Below, in pieces: positions 21,957 to 29,538 of a stretch of 64,000 bases of DNA. Made by a program: the position numbers and the translations under genes. The stretch comes from Gaetbulibacter_A aestuarii. Lineage in GTDB: Bacteria > Bacteroidota > Bacteroidia > Flavobacteriales > Flavobacteriaceae. The notes beneath the pieces are model-generated. The model ran no database searches. It was not told where the DNA came from and saw only the letters and a list, made by a program, of their open reading frames with translations. The stretch is from the NCBI RefSeq assembly GCF_039537665.1, contig NZ_BAABAY010000006.1, positions 223,769 to 287,768 on the forward strand, in the 5' to 3' direction. The first letter of the stretch is position 1, and each line of letters starts with the position of its first letter.

Positions 21957-23513
21957 TTAATCTTCAGGTGGATACCCGTGAATCTCTTCGAAAACTTCAT
22001 CAAAATTGGTACGTAAATATGAATTTAATTTTTTGCGATAGTCTCCTTTCAACCACTCCACGAAGTTAAAGGTACTCTTACTGATACATTTGGTATACTT
22101 ACCTATGCGATGATCAATATCGTCTCCTAACTCCTTCGCCAGAGCCAACGCGTCGTAAACATCTTCACTGTTTTCGATACAAATTTTAGCATGCTGGGCA
22201 ATGGAACGTTCTAAAACAACTTTAGATGATTCCCCTGCTCTAACGGCACTTACATAACACTCCTGAATATCAAAATAAACCTCTTCAGAATTTGAGAACT
22301 TCTCCCGCAATTCATCCGGCATTTCATAGCGGAAATTACTTTCGAGCTCTTCATCACTCAATAAAGAATCCAAATAATAATTCGGTGATTTAAAAATACG
22401 CTGCCAATCTAAATTATCTCCCCACGGACCAAAACGATGAAAATTATTACCAAGATCGATTACCTGAAAGGTTTTTTTATTCTCTAAAACACGAGAACCT
22501 CTTCCTATCATTTGATAATATAACGTTAAGGATTTAGTTGCACGGTTTAAAATAATGCTCTCAACTGTGGGTTCATCAAACCCGGTGGTTAAAATACTTA
22601 CCGAGGTTAAAATGGCATCAGGTGTTTTCTTGAACCATTTTAAGATCATGGCGCGCTCTTTCTTGGTATTTGTATTGTCTAAATGCGCTATTGGATATCC
22701 CGCACGTCTAAAAGTATCATAAACATGTAGCGACGTATTAATACCATTATTAAAGATCAGGGTCTTTTTACCTTTTGAACGCTCCTCGTAAGCCTGTAAT
22801 AACTTTGAAAGCATATCGGAAGCCGTATACAGATCCTCTGATGATTTTACCGTATAATCACCATTAGCTCCTACAACCAAAGATGTAAGACCAACATTAT
22901 AGGAATACATTTCTGCTCGAGCCAAAAATCCGTTCTCAATTAAAGATTCGATACTTTCACCTACGATAAGTTCATCATAATTATCAGTCATAGGTAATTC
23001 CATACTGGAACTTAGGGGTGTAGCCGTTACGCCAAGAATAAAGGATTTACTGAAAAACTTAAAGAGTTTTGTGAAGGAGTTGTAATGCGCCTCATCAATA
23101 ATCACCAAACCAATATCTGAAATGTCCAGTTTATCATCATTTAAACGGTTGTTCAGGGTTTCTACCATCGCCACAAAGCAGCTGTATTCTCCCTGATCAC
23201 TGAGATCTGCTTTACTATCTACAACCTTATTTACCACACCAAATTCAGTAAGCATGTTTGAAGTTTGCTTACAAAGCTCGATACGGTGGGTCATTACCAA
23301 AACCTTCTTTTGGTGATGTTTCAGGTATTGCCTAACAATCTCCGAGAAAATAACTGTTTTACCACCACCGGTAGGCAGTTGGTATAATAAATGGTAATCG
23401 TCCGGCGACTCTTCAAAGCTTTTGAATATCTTATTAATAGCGCCTTTCTGATAACTGTATAATTTTTTTCCTTCCTTGCGATCTTCGAGTTCTAAAGTAG
23501 AAATTTTGGACAT
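21957..23513 (-). CDS. DEAD/DEAH-box (SSL2-like) helicase
   Basis: 518 aa. Superfamily 2 helicase motifs are complete: Q-like 'LYSYQKGAINKIF', I LPTGGGKT (near 46-53), Ia 'VLVMTHRIELCKQ', II DEAH, III VTATPL, V 'ILTTGFDEPTVE' and VI 'QMIGRGSRVLENKK'. The C-terminal region (about 360-518) is acidic and family-specific. It resembles the helicase core of type I restriction enzymes and of SSL2/RadD-like repair helicases, but no methylase or nuclease is nearby. It is probably a DNA-repair helicase, monocistronic, with a -7 box 21 bp from the ATG. Confidence 0.9.
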   Translation of the reverse strand: MSKISTLELEDRKEGKKLYSYQKGAINKIFKSFEESPDDYHLLYQLPTGGGKTVIFSEIVRQYLKHHQKKVLVMTHRIELCKQTSNMLTEFGVVNKVVDSKADLSDQGEYSCFVAMVETLNNRLNDDKLDISDIGLVIIDEAHYNSFTKLFKFFSKSFILGVTATPLSSSMELPMTDNYDELIVGESIESLIENGFLARAEMYSYNVGLTSLVVGANGDYTVKSSEDLYTASDMLSKLLQAYEERSKGKKTLIFNNGINTSLHVYDTFRRAGYPIAHLDNTNTKKERAMILKWFKKTPDAILTSVSILTTGFDEPTVESIILNRATKSLTLYYQMIGRGSRVLENKKTFQVIDLGNNFHRFGPWGDNLDWQRIFKSPNYYLDSLLSDEELESNFRYEMPDELREKFSNSEEVYFDIQECYVSAVRAGESSKVVLERSIAQHAKICIENSEDVYDALALAKELGDDIDHRIGKYTKCISKSTFNFVEWLKGDYRKKLNSYLRTNFDEVFEEIHGYPPED

Positions 23514-23533
23514 GCTTGTGTTTTTCAGATTTG

Positions 23534-23541
23534 CAAAAATA
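23534..23541 (-). promoter_or_regulatory. -7 promoter box for the helicase
   Basis: The minus strand reads TATTTTTG, 21 bp upstream of ATG 23513; it fixes the start. Confidence 0.55.
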
Positions 23542-23645
23542 ACACCTTTTGAAGGTTTTAGACGATTATTTTGATGGAAAATTTTTATAGGAATAATTTC
23601 AGCATAGAATTATTCCATGTTGAAAAATGTTCAAAAATTAAAAAG

Positions 23646-24323
23646 TTATTCTTTTGTGATAACGATAGTGGCTTTAACACCTTCTGAAAGAGCCCACATA
23701 TCAGATGCCAGGATATTACCGGAATCGTCGACAATTTGGAATTGGGCGGTGTTTGGAACAAGATATCCCTCGTTAATAGCTAAAAAGTCAAAAACATTCT
23801 GACCCTGCTTTAACTCAAATTCAAATCCACCATAAGCATTAGCTAATAATACGCGATACTCTAATATATTATCATTAACATAAACCCTTATCAGGTCTCC
23901 GTCTTGTTCCCCGTAATCCCGATACATAACACGAACATATTTCGATTTCGTTTTTATTTCACCAAAAAACTGGTCGGTTTTACTTCCTTTGGTTCCCAGA
24001 TTTAGCTCACGCTTAATAGCATTACTTTTATTTTGAAAACGCTTTTCGAACAATTCTCCGGGATTTCCAAACTGTTCCTTAGGCAACATAGAAAATTCCT
24101 TTTTAGGCATTTCAAGTTTGGGAGCAATACTTGGAACATTCATCCCATTAAAATCACTGTTATCCTTTTTATTTAAATCTAAAGGTTTGATAACAATAAC
24201 ATCAGAGGAATCCTTTTTGCTTTCAACAGCAGGTATGGTTTTGCTTTTATTTTGATTTTCTACTTGAGAAAACCCTTTTCCAACAAAACATATTACAAAT
24301 ATGAATGGTAAAATTAATTTCAT
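23646..24323 (-). CDS. Secreted hypothetical protein
   Basis: 225 aa. A signal peptide (MKLILPFIFVICFVGKGFSQ) is followed by a Lys/Ser/Asp-rich low-complexity segment (about 21-100) and a C-terminal beta-rich domain from about 110: 'KYVRVMYRDYGEQDGDLIRV', 'YVNDNILEYRVLLANAYGGF', 'FLAINEGYLVPNTAQFQI'. The 'D..DGD.I.V.VN' phrase resembles carbohydrate-binding or secreted Bacteroidetes domains, but I cannot assign a family. Exported to periplasm or beyond. Promoter box at 24350-24357. Confidence 0.75.
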   Translation of the reverse strand: MKLILPFIFVICFVGKGFSQVENQNKSKTIPAVESKKDSSDVIVIKPLDLNKKDNSDFNGMNVPSIAPKLEMPKKEFSMLPKEQFGNPGELFEKRFQNKSNAIKRELNLGTKGSKTDQFFGEIKTKSKYVRVMYRDYGEQDGDLIRVYVNDNILEYRVLLANAYGGFEFELKQGQNVFDFLAINEGYLVPNTAQFQIVDDSGNILASDMWALSEGVKATIVITKE

Positions 24324-24349
24324 ACAAGCTATTCGCCGTTAATTGAGTT

Positions 24350-24357
24350 CAAATATA
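24350..24357 (-). promoter_or_regulatory. -7 promoter box for the secreted protein
   Basis: The minus strand reads TATATTTG, 27 bp upstream of the ATG at 24323. Confidence 0.5.
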
Positions 24358-24512
24358 TTTATTAAAATTTCAAGATGGTAAACGACATCTTAATTTTAAT
24401 AAGAAAATAACAAAAATCGTTCCCAATAGTTCAAAAATTGTGATTTCAATATAAAATGATTGAAATAAATGGGTTCTTTCCACCCTATTTTAGTTAAAAA
24501 TGTGTTAAATAC

Positions 24513-24531
24513 TACTTTGTAATGCATAGTA
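24513..24531. promoter_or_regulatory. Palindromic operator-like site before the microprotein cluster
   Basis: TACTTTGTAATGCATAGTA is a 19-bp imperfect palindrome with 7 of 9 matching half-site bases around a central A. It resembles sites seen upstream of PadR/PspC operons in Bacteroidetes, as far as I recall. CTACTTTG at 24512-24519 is one base off the -7 box TAnnTTTG, so a repressor here would cover the promoter. The first micro-ORF begins 64 bp downstream. Confidence 0.4.
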
Positions 24532-24594
24532 CTGTAACAATTTTTATTCTTAGTCGTCTATCAAGTATAAAACAATCAAAAAATAACAGAAATC

Positions 24595-24681
24595 ATGAGA
24601 ACTTTACACAACAATCAGATAAGTGAAACATTTAAAACATCAAAAGCTTATCTATGGAATATCAAGAGACGTTACAGATAA
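24595..24681 (+). CDS. 28-aa microprotein, tandem copy 1
   Basis: 28 aa, start MRTLHNNQISETF and end NIKRRYR. It is preceded by an A-rich initiation region (caaaaaataacagaaatc) as expected for Bacteroidetes. It has a near-identical neighbour 133 nt downstream. Ten codons differ; seven differences are synonymous and three change the residue (T15A, L20Q, I23T). That pattern points to selection on the peptide and makes translation likely. The C-terminus is very basic and carries W21 and the run KRRYR. It has no membrane segment and no signal peptide. Function unknown. Confidence 0.6.
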   Translation: MRTLHNNQISETFKTSKAYLWNIKRRYR

Positions 24682-24727
24682 GTAACCATTTAATTTAAGT
24701 ACTAATCATCAAAAAACAACAGTAATT

Positions 24728-24814
24728 ATGAGAACCCTTCACAACAATCAGATAAGTGAAACTTTCAAAGCATCGAAAGCTTATCAGTGGAACACAAAAA
24801 GACGTTACAGATAA
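24728..24814 (+). CDS. 28-aa microprotein, tandem copy 2
   Basis: 28 aa, start MRTLHNNQISETF and end NTKRRYR. It is the second copy of the duplicated micro-ORF, again behind an A-rich leader (catcaaaaaacaacagtaatt). Residues 1-14, 16-19, 21-22 and 24-28 are identical to copy 1. It is followed by a strong terminator at 24851-24884, so both copies lie on one short transcript. Not recognised as any known family. A DNA- or RNA-binding or ribosome-associated role would suit its basic end, but that is a guess. Confidence 0.6.
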   Translation: MRTLHNNQISETFKASKAYQWNTKRRYR

Positions 24815-24850
24815 CACAACGTTTTAAGCCATAAAGCTTAACAGAACTCT

Positions 24851-24884
24851 AAAGACGTCACCGAAAAAGTGACGTCTTTTTTTT
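24851..24884 (+). terminator. Terminator after the two microproteins
   Basis: AAAGACGTCAC (24851-24861) pairs perfectly with GTGACGTCTTT (24869-24879) around a 7-nt A-rich loop, then T to 24884. It separates the micro-ORF pair from the 44-aa ORF and exbD. Confidence 0.9.
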
Positions 24885-24911
24885 AAAAAATCAACGAAAC
24901 AAACAACGAAA

Positions 24912-25046
24912 ATGAAACCTTTAAAATCCATTTTACGACGTAGCGATACTTTATTTGGAGAAAATCTTTTTATCTCCAGACGTATTTTGATCAATAATTA
25001 TACGCAAGCTACCACCTGGAAAGGTGCTAAACGCTATGCCCATTAA
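24912..25046 (+). CDS. 44-aa basic small protein
   Basis: 44 aa, start MKPLKSILRRSDTLF and end TWKGAKRYAH, behind an A-rich initiation region (atcaacgaaacaaacaacgaaa). It lies 61 nt upstream of the exbD start. Its C-terminus has a Trp followed by a basic KRY run, loosely like the W..KRRY end of the two 28-aa peptides, so it may be a distant relative. No signal peptide or membrane helix. Without a homology search this remains a candidate gene. Confidence 0.42.
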   Translation: MKPLKSILRRSDTLFGENLFISRRILINNYTQATTWKGAKRYAH

Positions 25047-25107
25047 CTAAAAGCGATGTCTGGTACTGTTTTTGTGTCTATTAAAAAGAACGCTAAAAAC
25101 AATTCTT

Positions 25108-25662
25108 ATGAGACACTCAAAACTTGTACCCTCGGTAAACGCAGGCTCTATGGCCGACATCGCTTTTTTATTACTTATTTTTTTCCTTGTAACCGCCTCT
25201 ATTTCTTCTGATCAGGGAATAACCAGAATGCTCCCGAAAGACTGTCCCACCAATGATTGCGATGGCTTTATAGCCGAACGTAACATACTTCAAATCAACA
25301 TCAACAATCAAAATGAAATTATGGTGAATAATGAGATCATTCCGCCAGAACAATTAAAAGATAAAGTGACATTTTTTGTTGACAATAATGGAGATAGCAG
25401 CTGTTCATATTGTCATGGAAAGCGAAACGAAAAACTTTCAGAAAATCCTGAAAAGGCTGTAATTTCAATTCAATATGGTAAAAAATCAAATTACAAAACC
25501 TTTATTTATGTTCAGGACGAAATCACGAAAGCATTTTATGAATTAAGATCTGAATACAGTGCTCATGTTTTAAATAAAAAACCGGAAGATCTTACAAAAG
25601 AAGACATGGAAACGGTTAAAAAAGCATATCCATTCAAAATTTCTGAGGCGAAAACGCGATAA
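25108..25662 (+). CDS. exbD: ExbD/TolR-type protein with periplasmic CXXCH
   Basis: 184 aa. The start at 25108 gives the usual ExbD N-terminus (MRHSKLVPSVNAGSMADIAF), with the proton-conducting Asp17 opening a single membrane helix (about 17-33). The periplasmic domain has four cysteines: C46, C51, C99 and C102. The last two form CSYCH (99-103), formally a c-type heme motif but more probably a disulfide or metal site. ExbD works with ExbB to couple the proton gradient to TonB; no exbB or tonB is present here, so this copy is an orphan in the window. The 44-aa ORF lies 61 nt upstream. Confidence 0.85.
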   Translation: MRHSKLVPSVNAGSMADIAFLLLIFFLVTASISSDQGITRMLPKDCPTNDCDGFIAERNILQININNQNEIMVNNEIIPPEQLKDKVTFFVDNNGDSSCSYCHGKRNEKLSENPEKAVISIQYGKKSNYKTFIYVQDEITKAFYELRSEYSAHVLNKKPEDLTKEDMETVKKAYPFKISEAKTR

Positions 25663-25686
25663 TAAAAATTTTAAAATTTAATACCC

Positions 25687-26106
25687 TCATAAGGTGTCCT
25701 TACAAATTCCGTAAGTGATACAAACTCTTTTTTTACCCCAATTACGAGCGGCATCGATGTCTTTACCCATAAAGATATCAATACGTTTTTTCCAACGGAA
25801 ATGCATTTTATCTTTAACCCAATAGATCCCTTCAAGACCCTCAATTTTTACAGGTGTATTATGCGTTAACCCCAATTTTAATAGGTCTCGCGAAACGGCT
25901 ATATACTTCTGTCCTGCTACCAAACTATCACCGAATGCCGTTAAATGCGGCTCATTGTCGGTTTGATATTCCAAAGCATTATAGGCCGTGGCAATGACAT
26001 CCAGACTTTCCCAGTGATATTCCACTTCAAAAGATTTTGTGTTTTCCTTGCAACTCAAAAAAAGCATTACAAAAAGAACAGATATAAACCGGATGCGTAA
26101 AAACAT
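25687..26106 (-). CDS. 3D-domain lipoprotein
   Basis: 139 aa. Lipoprotein signal: MFLRIRFISVLFVMLFLSC, lipidated Cys at residue 19. The rest fits a 3D (three-Asp) double-psi beta-barrel domain as in MltA and RlpA-type proteins: 'VIATAYNALEYQTDN', 'AVSRDLLKLGLTHNTPVKIE' and 'KKRIDIFMGKDIDAARNWGK' (the DIFMG block with its aspartates). Likely a murein-associated outer-membrane lipoprotein. It starts 4 nt after the stop of the E1 gene on the same strand and is probably read from that promoter, though no functional link is obvious. Confidence 0.82.
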   Translation of the reverse strand: MFLRIRFISVLFVMLFLSCKENTKSFEVEYHWESLDVIATAYNALEYQTDNEPHLTAFGDSLVAGQKYIAVSRDLLKLGLTHNTPVKIEGLEGIYWVKDKMHFRWKKRIDIFMGKDIDAARNWGKKRVCITYGICKDTL

Positions 26107-26110
26107 AATA

Positions 26111-28114
26111 TCAATAATTTAGAATCTCCAGCAAGGCAGATTCAAAACGGTTTTTGGCCAGATACCTATCCTCCAAAGCTTTGGCGAAAGGAATAGGCGT
26201 TTCTAAACTTCCCACCCGTTTCACAGGGGCATCCAGATATTCAAAACAATGTTCCATGATCATGGCAGAAATATCGCTGGAAACACTTCCAAATAGGGAA
26301 TCTTCATTAAGAATAATGGCTTTTGAGGTCTTTTTAACCGAATTGAAAATAGATTCCTTATCCAATGGTTGAAGCGTTCTCAGATCGATAAGATCTGCTG
26401 ATATTTCAGGATGTTGGTCTAAAACCTCTAAAGCCCAATGAACCCCTGCACCATAGGTAATGATACTTACGTCGGTTCCTGAAGAAATTATTGAAGCCTT
26501 TCCAAAAGGCAGCGTGTAATAATCTTGAGGAACTTCCTGTCGAATACTTCGGTATAATGCCTTATGTTCAAAAAATAAAACGGGGTTCGGGTCATTTATG
26601 GCTGTGTTCAACAAACCTTTGGCATCATAAGGAAAAGCCGGGTAAACCACTTTTAAACCGGGTGTTTTAGTAAACCAGGCCTCATTGGTTTGTGAGTGGA
26701 ACGGCCCTGCTCCTACGCCTGCACCACAGGGCATCCGGATAACCACATCCGCTTCCTGTTGCCAACGATAGTATGATTTGGCCAAATAATTAACAATTGG
26801 ATTGAATCCGGAACTCACAAAATCACCAAATTGCATTTCAATTATACTTTTTATCCCGGCAATACTCAATCCCATACCGGCCTCAACAATAGCAGATTCA
26901 CAGATCGGTGTGTTACGAACGCGGTCTTTTCCAAACCATTCAACAAATTGCTCTGTAATTTTAAAAGCACCACCGTATTCCGCAATATCCTGCCCCATCA
27001 ATACCAGATCTTCATGCCGCTCCATACTTTGTTTTAAGCTTTCGGAAATCGCATCTATAAACCGGATTTCTCTTAACTCTTCTTTACTGTTAATTTCTTG
27101 ATATTCAAATGTTTTAAATACATCATTTAATTGATCTGTTTCACTAGAGTCTATATCATTTTCGTCAAAAGCTGTAGCTAAATTTTCATTGATCTCATGA
27201 GTTATTGCAGCTTTAATCTCAGATATTTTTTCATCGTTCAAAATAGCTTTCTCCACTAAAAACCGCTCGAAATTATCTACCGGATCTTTTTGCTCCCAGG
27301 CTTTCATTAAGTCTTCAGGAACATACTTCGTACCACTAGCCTCTTCATGACCGCGCCTTCTAAAAGTTTTAAATTCCACTAAAACCGGGTGAGGATTATC
27401 ACGAATACTTTCTGCAATACGACTTATCGTGTTGTAAACCTCTAAAATATTATTTCCATCAATAATATGAGATTCCATACCGTAACCTAAACCACGATCG
27501 GCTATATGGTCGCATCGGTATTGCTCATTTGTTGGGGTTGATAAACCATAACCATTGTTTTCTACACAAAAAAGTACCGGTAATTGCCAAACGGATGCTA
27601 CGTTTAAAGCTTCATGGAAATCGCCTTCACTGGTACCCCCTTCGCCGGTAAATACCGCAGTAACGTGCTTTTTGTCTTTTAATTTTGAAGCTAAAGCAAT
27701 ACCATCAGCCACACCTAATTGCGGACCTAGATGCGAGATCATTCCTACGATCTTGAATTCCTGTGTACCAAAATGAAAAGAACGGTCCCGGCCCTTTGTA
27801 AATCCGGAAGCTTTACCTTGCCATTGCGCGAAAAGTCGGTGTAAAGGAATTTCCCGAGATGTAAAAACGCCTAGATTCCTATGCATAGGTAAAATATATT
27901 CCTCTTTTTGCAAAGCCATTGTAACGCCTACGGCTATAGCCTCCTGGCCAATTCCGGAAAACCATTTACTTATTTTTCCCTGTCGCAGGAGAATAAGCAT
28001 CTTCTCCTCTATCATTCTGGGTTTTAGAAGGTTTTTATAAAGGGAAATTAAAAATTCTGGTTGTAGCCCTTCAGTTTGAAAATCAATAGGGTTTGTTTGG
28101 GTTTGTTGACTCAT
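26111..28114 (-). CDS. Fused alpha/beta E1 of a 2-oxo acid dehydrogenase
   Basis: 667 aa. Residues 1 to about 330 are the alpha subunit: 'SGIGQEAIAVGVTMAL' and the thiamine-diphosphate motif GEGGTSEGDFHEALN...VENNGYG. From about 345 to the end is the beta subunit: 'LMGQDIAEYGGAFKITEQF', 'ESAIVEAGMGLSIAG', 'PCGAGVGAGPFHSQTNEAWF'. Fused E1 genes of this type are common in Bacteroidetes and usually belong to the branched-chain 2-oxoisovalerate complex, which makes branched acyl-CoA for membrane lipids. The E2 and E3 genes are not in the window. Promoter box at 28137-28144. Pyruvate as substrate is not excluded. Confidence 0.93.
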   Translation of the reverse strand: MSQQTQTNPIDFQTEGLQPEFLISLYKNLLKPRMIEEKMLILLRQGKISKWFSGIGQEAIAVGVTMALQKEEYILPMHRNLGVFTSREIPLHRLFAQWQGKASGFTKGRDRSFHFGTQEFKIVGMISHLGPQLGVADGIALASKLKDKKHVTAVFTGEGGTSEGDFHEALNVASVWQLPVLFCVENNGYGLSTPTNEQYRCDHIADRGLGYGMESHIIDGNNILEVYNTISRIAESIRDNPHPVLVEFKTFRRRGHEEASGTKYVPEDLMKAWEQKDPVDNFERFLVEKAILNDEKISEIKAAITHEINENLATAFDENDIDSSETDQLNDVFKTFEYQEINSKEELREIRFIDAISESLKQSMERHEDLVLMGQDIAEYGGAFKITEQFVEWFGKDRVRNTPICESAIVEAGMGLSIAGIKSIIEMQFGDFVSSGFNPIVNYLAKSYYRWQQEADVVIRMPCGAGVGAGPFHSQTNEAWFTKTPGLKVVYPAFPYDAKGLLNTAINDPNPVLFFEHKALYRSIRQEVPQDYYTLPFGKASIISSGTDVSIITYGAGVHWALEVLDQHPEISADLIDLRTLQPLDKESIFNSVKKTSKAIILNEDSLFGSVSSDISAMIMEHCFEYLDAPVKRVGSLETPIPFAKALEDRYLAKNRFESALLEILNY

Positions 28115-28136
28115 AAATTTGATTATCTACTTCAAT

Positions 28137-28144
28137 CAAAGATA
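28137..28144 (-). promoter_or_regulatory. -7 promoter box for the E1 gene
   Basis: The minus strand reads TATCTTTG, 23 bp upstream of the ATG at 28114. Confidence 0.55.
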
Positions 28145-28213
28145 CCATAAAAAGTGGAATCCCGAAGTTTAATCTATGACCTTTGTTATAGCAGTATCTT
28201 AGCAATGTTTTTG

Positions 28214-28221
28214 TACATTTG
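28214..28221 (+). promoter_or_regulatory. -7 promoter box for the 2OG oxygenase
   Basis: TACATTTG fits TAnnTTTG, 30 bp upstream of ATG 28251. It is divergent from the E1 promoter 70 bp away. Confidence 0.55.
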
Positions 28222-28250
28222 TATTTGCAGATATTTTAAAATAAGTAATA

Positions 28251-29201
28251 ATGAATAGTATTCCCAGCGTAGATTTAAAAGATTTTATTTCGAATGACCC
28301 ATCCAAAAAACAAGCCTTTGTTGATGCCATCGGAAAAGCCTATGAAGAGATTGGTTTTGTTGCCTTAAAAGGACATTTCTTAGATGATGCTTTAGTTGAA
28401 CGCTTATATGGCGAGGTTAAAAAATTCTTTGATCTTCCTCTTGAAACCAAACAGAAATATGAAATTCCGGGCATTGGTGGTCAAAGAGGCTACGTTTCTT
28501 TCGGAAAAGAGAGTGCTAAAGGAAAAAAGGAAGGCGATCTTAAGGAATTCTGGCATTTCGGTCAGTATGTTGAAGATAATCCGAAATTAAAAAATGAATA
28601 TCCTGATAATGTAATTGTTGAAGAATTGCCTGAATTTAATGAAGTTGGCAAAGAAGCCTATAAAATGCTGGAGAAAACAGCCAAATTTGTGCTTAGAGCT
28701 TTAGCTATTCATTTAGATCTTGAAGAAAACTACTTTGATGAATACATCCATAACGGAAATTCAATTTTAAGACCGATTCATTATCCTCCAATTACGGAAG
28801 AGCCTAAGGAAGCTGTTCGAGCGGCAGCTCATGGCGACATCAACTTAATAACCCTATTGATGGGTGCTCAGGGTCGTGGTTTACAAGTTCAAAATCATAA
28901 AGGTGAATGGATCGATGCCATCGCCGAACCTGATGAACTCATGATCAATGTTGGCGATATGCTGTCTCGCCATACCAATAACCAATTGAAATCTACTATT
29001 CACCGGGTGATAAATCCACCTAAAGACCTTTGGGGAACCTCTCGCTACTCCATTCCTTTTTTCATGCATCCTATTAGCGACATGAAATTAAATGTTCTGG
29101 AGAATTGTATAGATGAGGATCATCCCAAATTATACGAGGACATTACAGCAGGCGAATTTTTAAATGAACGTCTCATGGAGCTCGGATTGATCAAAAAATA
29201 G
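28251..29201 (+). CDS. 2-oxoglutarate/Fe(II) oxygenase, IPNS-like
   Basis: 316 aa, cytoplasmic. The N-terminal part 'SIPSVDLKDFIS'-like (NSIPSVDLKDFISND) and 'EEIGFVALKGHF' is the DIOX_N domain. The C-terminal part is the Fe(II)-binding cupin: H-x-D in 'AAHGDINLITLLMG', the distal His in 'STIHRVINPP', and the 2OG-binding R-x-S in 'SRYSIPFFMHP'. This belongs to the isopenicillin N synthase/flavanone hydroxylase group, whose members in bacteria have mostly unknown substrates. Only 3 nt separate it from the SUI1 gene, forming an operon with the next genes. Confidence 0.9.
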   Translation: MNSIPSVDLKDFISNDPSKKQAFVDAIGKAYEEIGFVALKGHFLDDALVERLYGEVKKFFDLPLETKQKYEIPGIGGQRGYVSFGKESAKGKKEGDLKEFWHFGQYVEDNPKLKNEYPDNVIVEELPEFNEVGKEAYKMLEKTAKFVLRALAIHLDLEENYFDEYIHNGNSILRPIHYPPITEEPKEAVRAAAHGDINLITLLMGAQGRGLQVQNHKGEWIDAIAEPDELMINVGDMLSRHTNNQLKSTIHRVINPPKDLWGTSRYSIPFFMHPISDMKLNVLENCIDEDHPKLYEDITAGEFLNERLMELGLIKK

Positions 29202-29204
29202 AGA

Positions 29205-29534
29205 ATGGATTTAAAAGATCAACTTAAACAACTATTTCCAGAGCACGAGGTACCGGAATCAGAAGACCAGAATGCTGAGCAATCGGATATTTGGCTTCAG
29301 GATGAGCCGATAATCTGTAAATATGAAAAGCGCAAAGGAAAGCCTATTACCATTTTAGAGGGATATAATGGCGCTCAGGAGGATTTCAAGATCCTGGCCA
29401 AGGATATAAAAACCACTCTTGGTGTTGGTGGTAGTTTTAAAAATGAAAAAATAATCATCCAGGGCGATTACCGGGATAAGATCATGGAAATCTTGAAAGA
29501 TAAGGGGTTTCGTGTAAAACGCGTTGGAGGATAA
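29205..29534 (+). CDS. SUI1/eIF1-family translation factor (YciH-like)
   Basis: 109 aa. The C-terminal about 75 residues form an SUI1 domain: 'KGKPITILEGYNGAQEDFKI', 'LAKDIKTTLGVGGSFKNEKI', 'IIQGDYRDKIMEILKDKGFR'. GxxK-type loop and the final 'QGD' motif are present. Bacterial YciH proteins bind the small ribosomal subunit and can reject wrong initiation complexes under stress. In Bacteroidetes, which start without Shine-Dalgarno pairing, such a factor might matter more, but that is speculation. It follows the oxygenase by 3 nt and the next gene starts 5 nt after its stop. Confidence 0.92.
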   Translation: MDLKDQLKQLFPEHEVPESEDQNAEQSDIWLQDEPIICKYEKRKGKPITILEGYNGAQEDFKILAKDIKTTLGVGGSFKNEKIIIQGDYRDKIMEILKDKGFRVKRVGG

Positions 29535-29538
29535 CACT

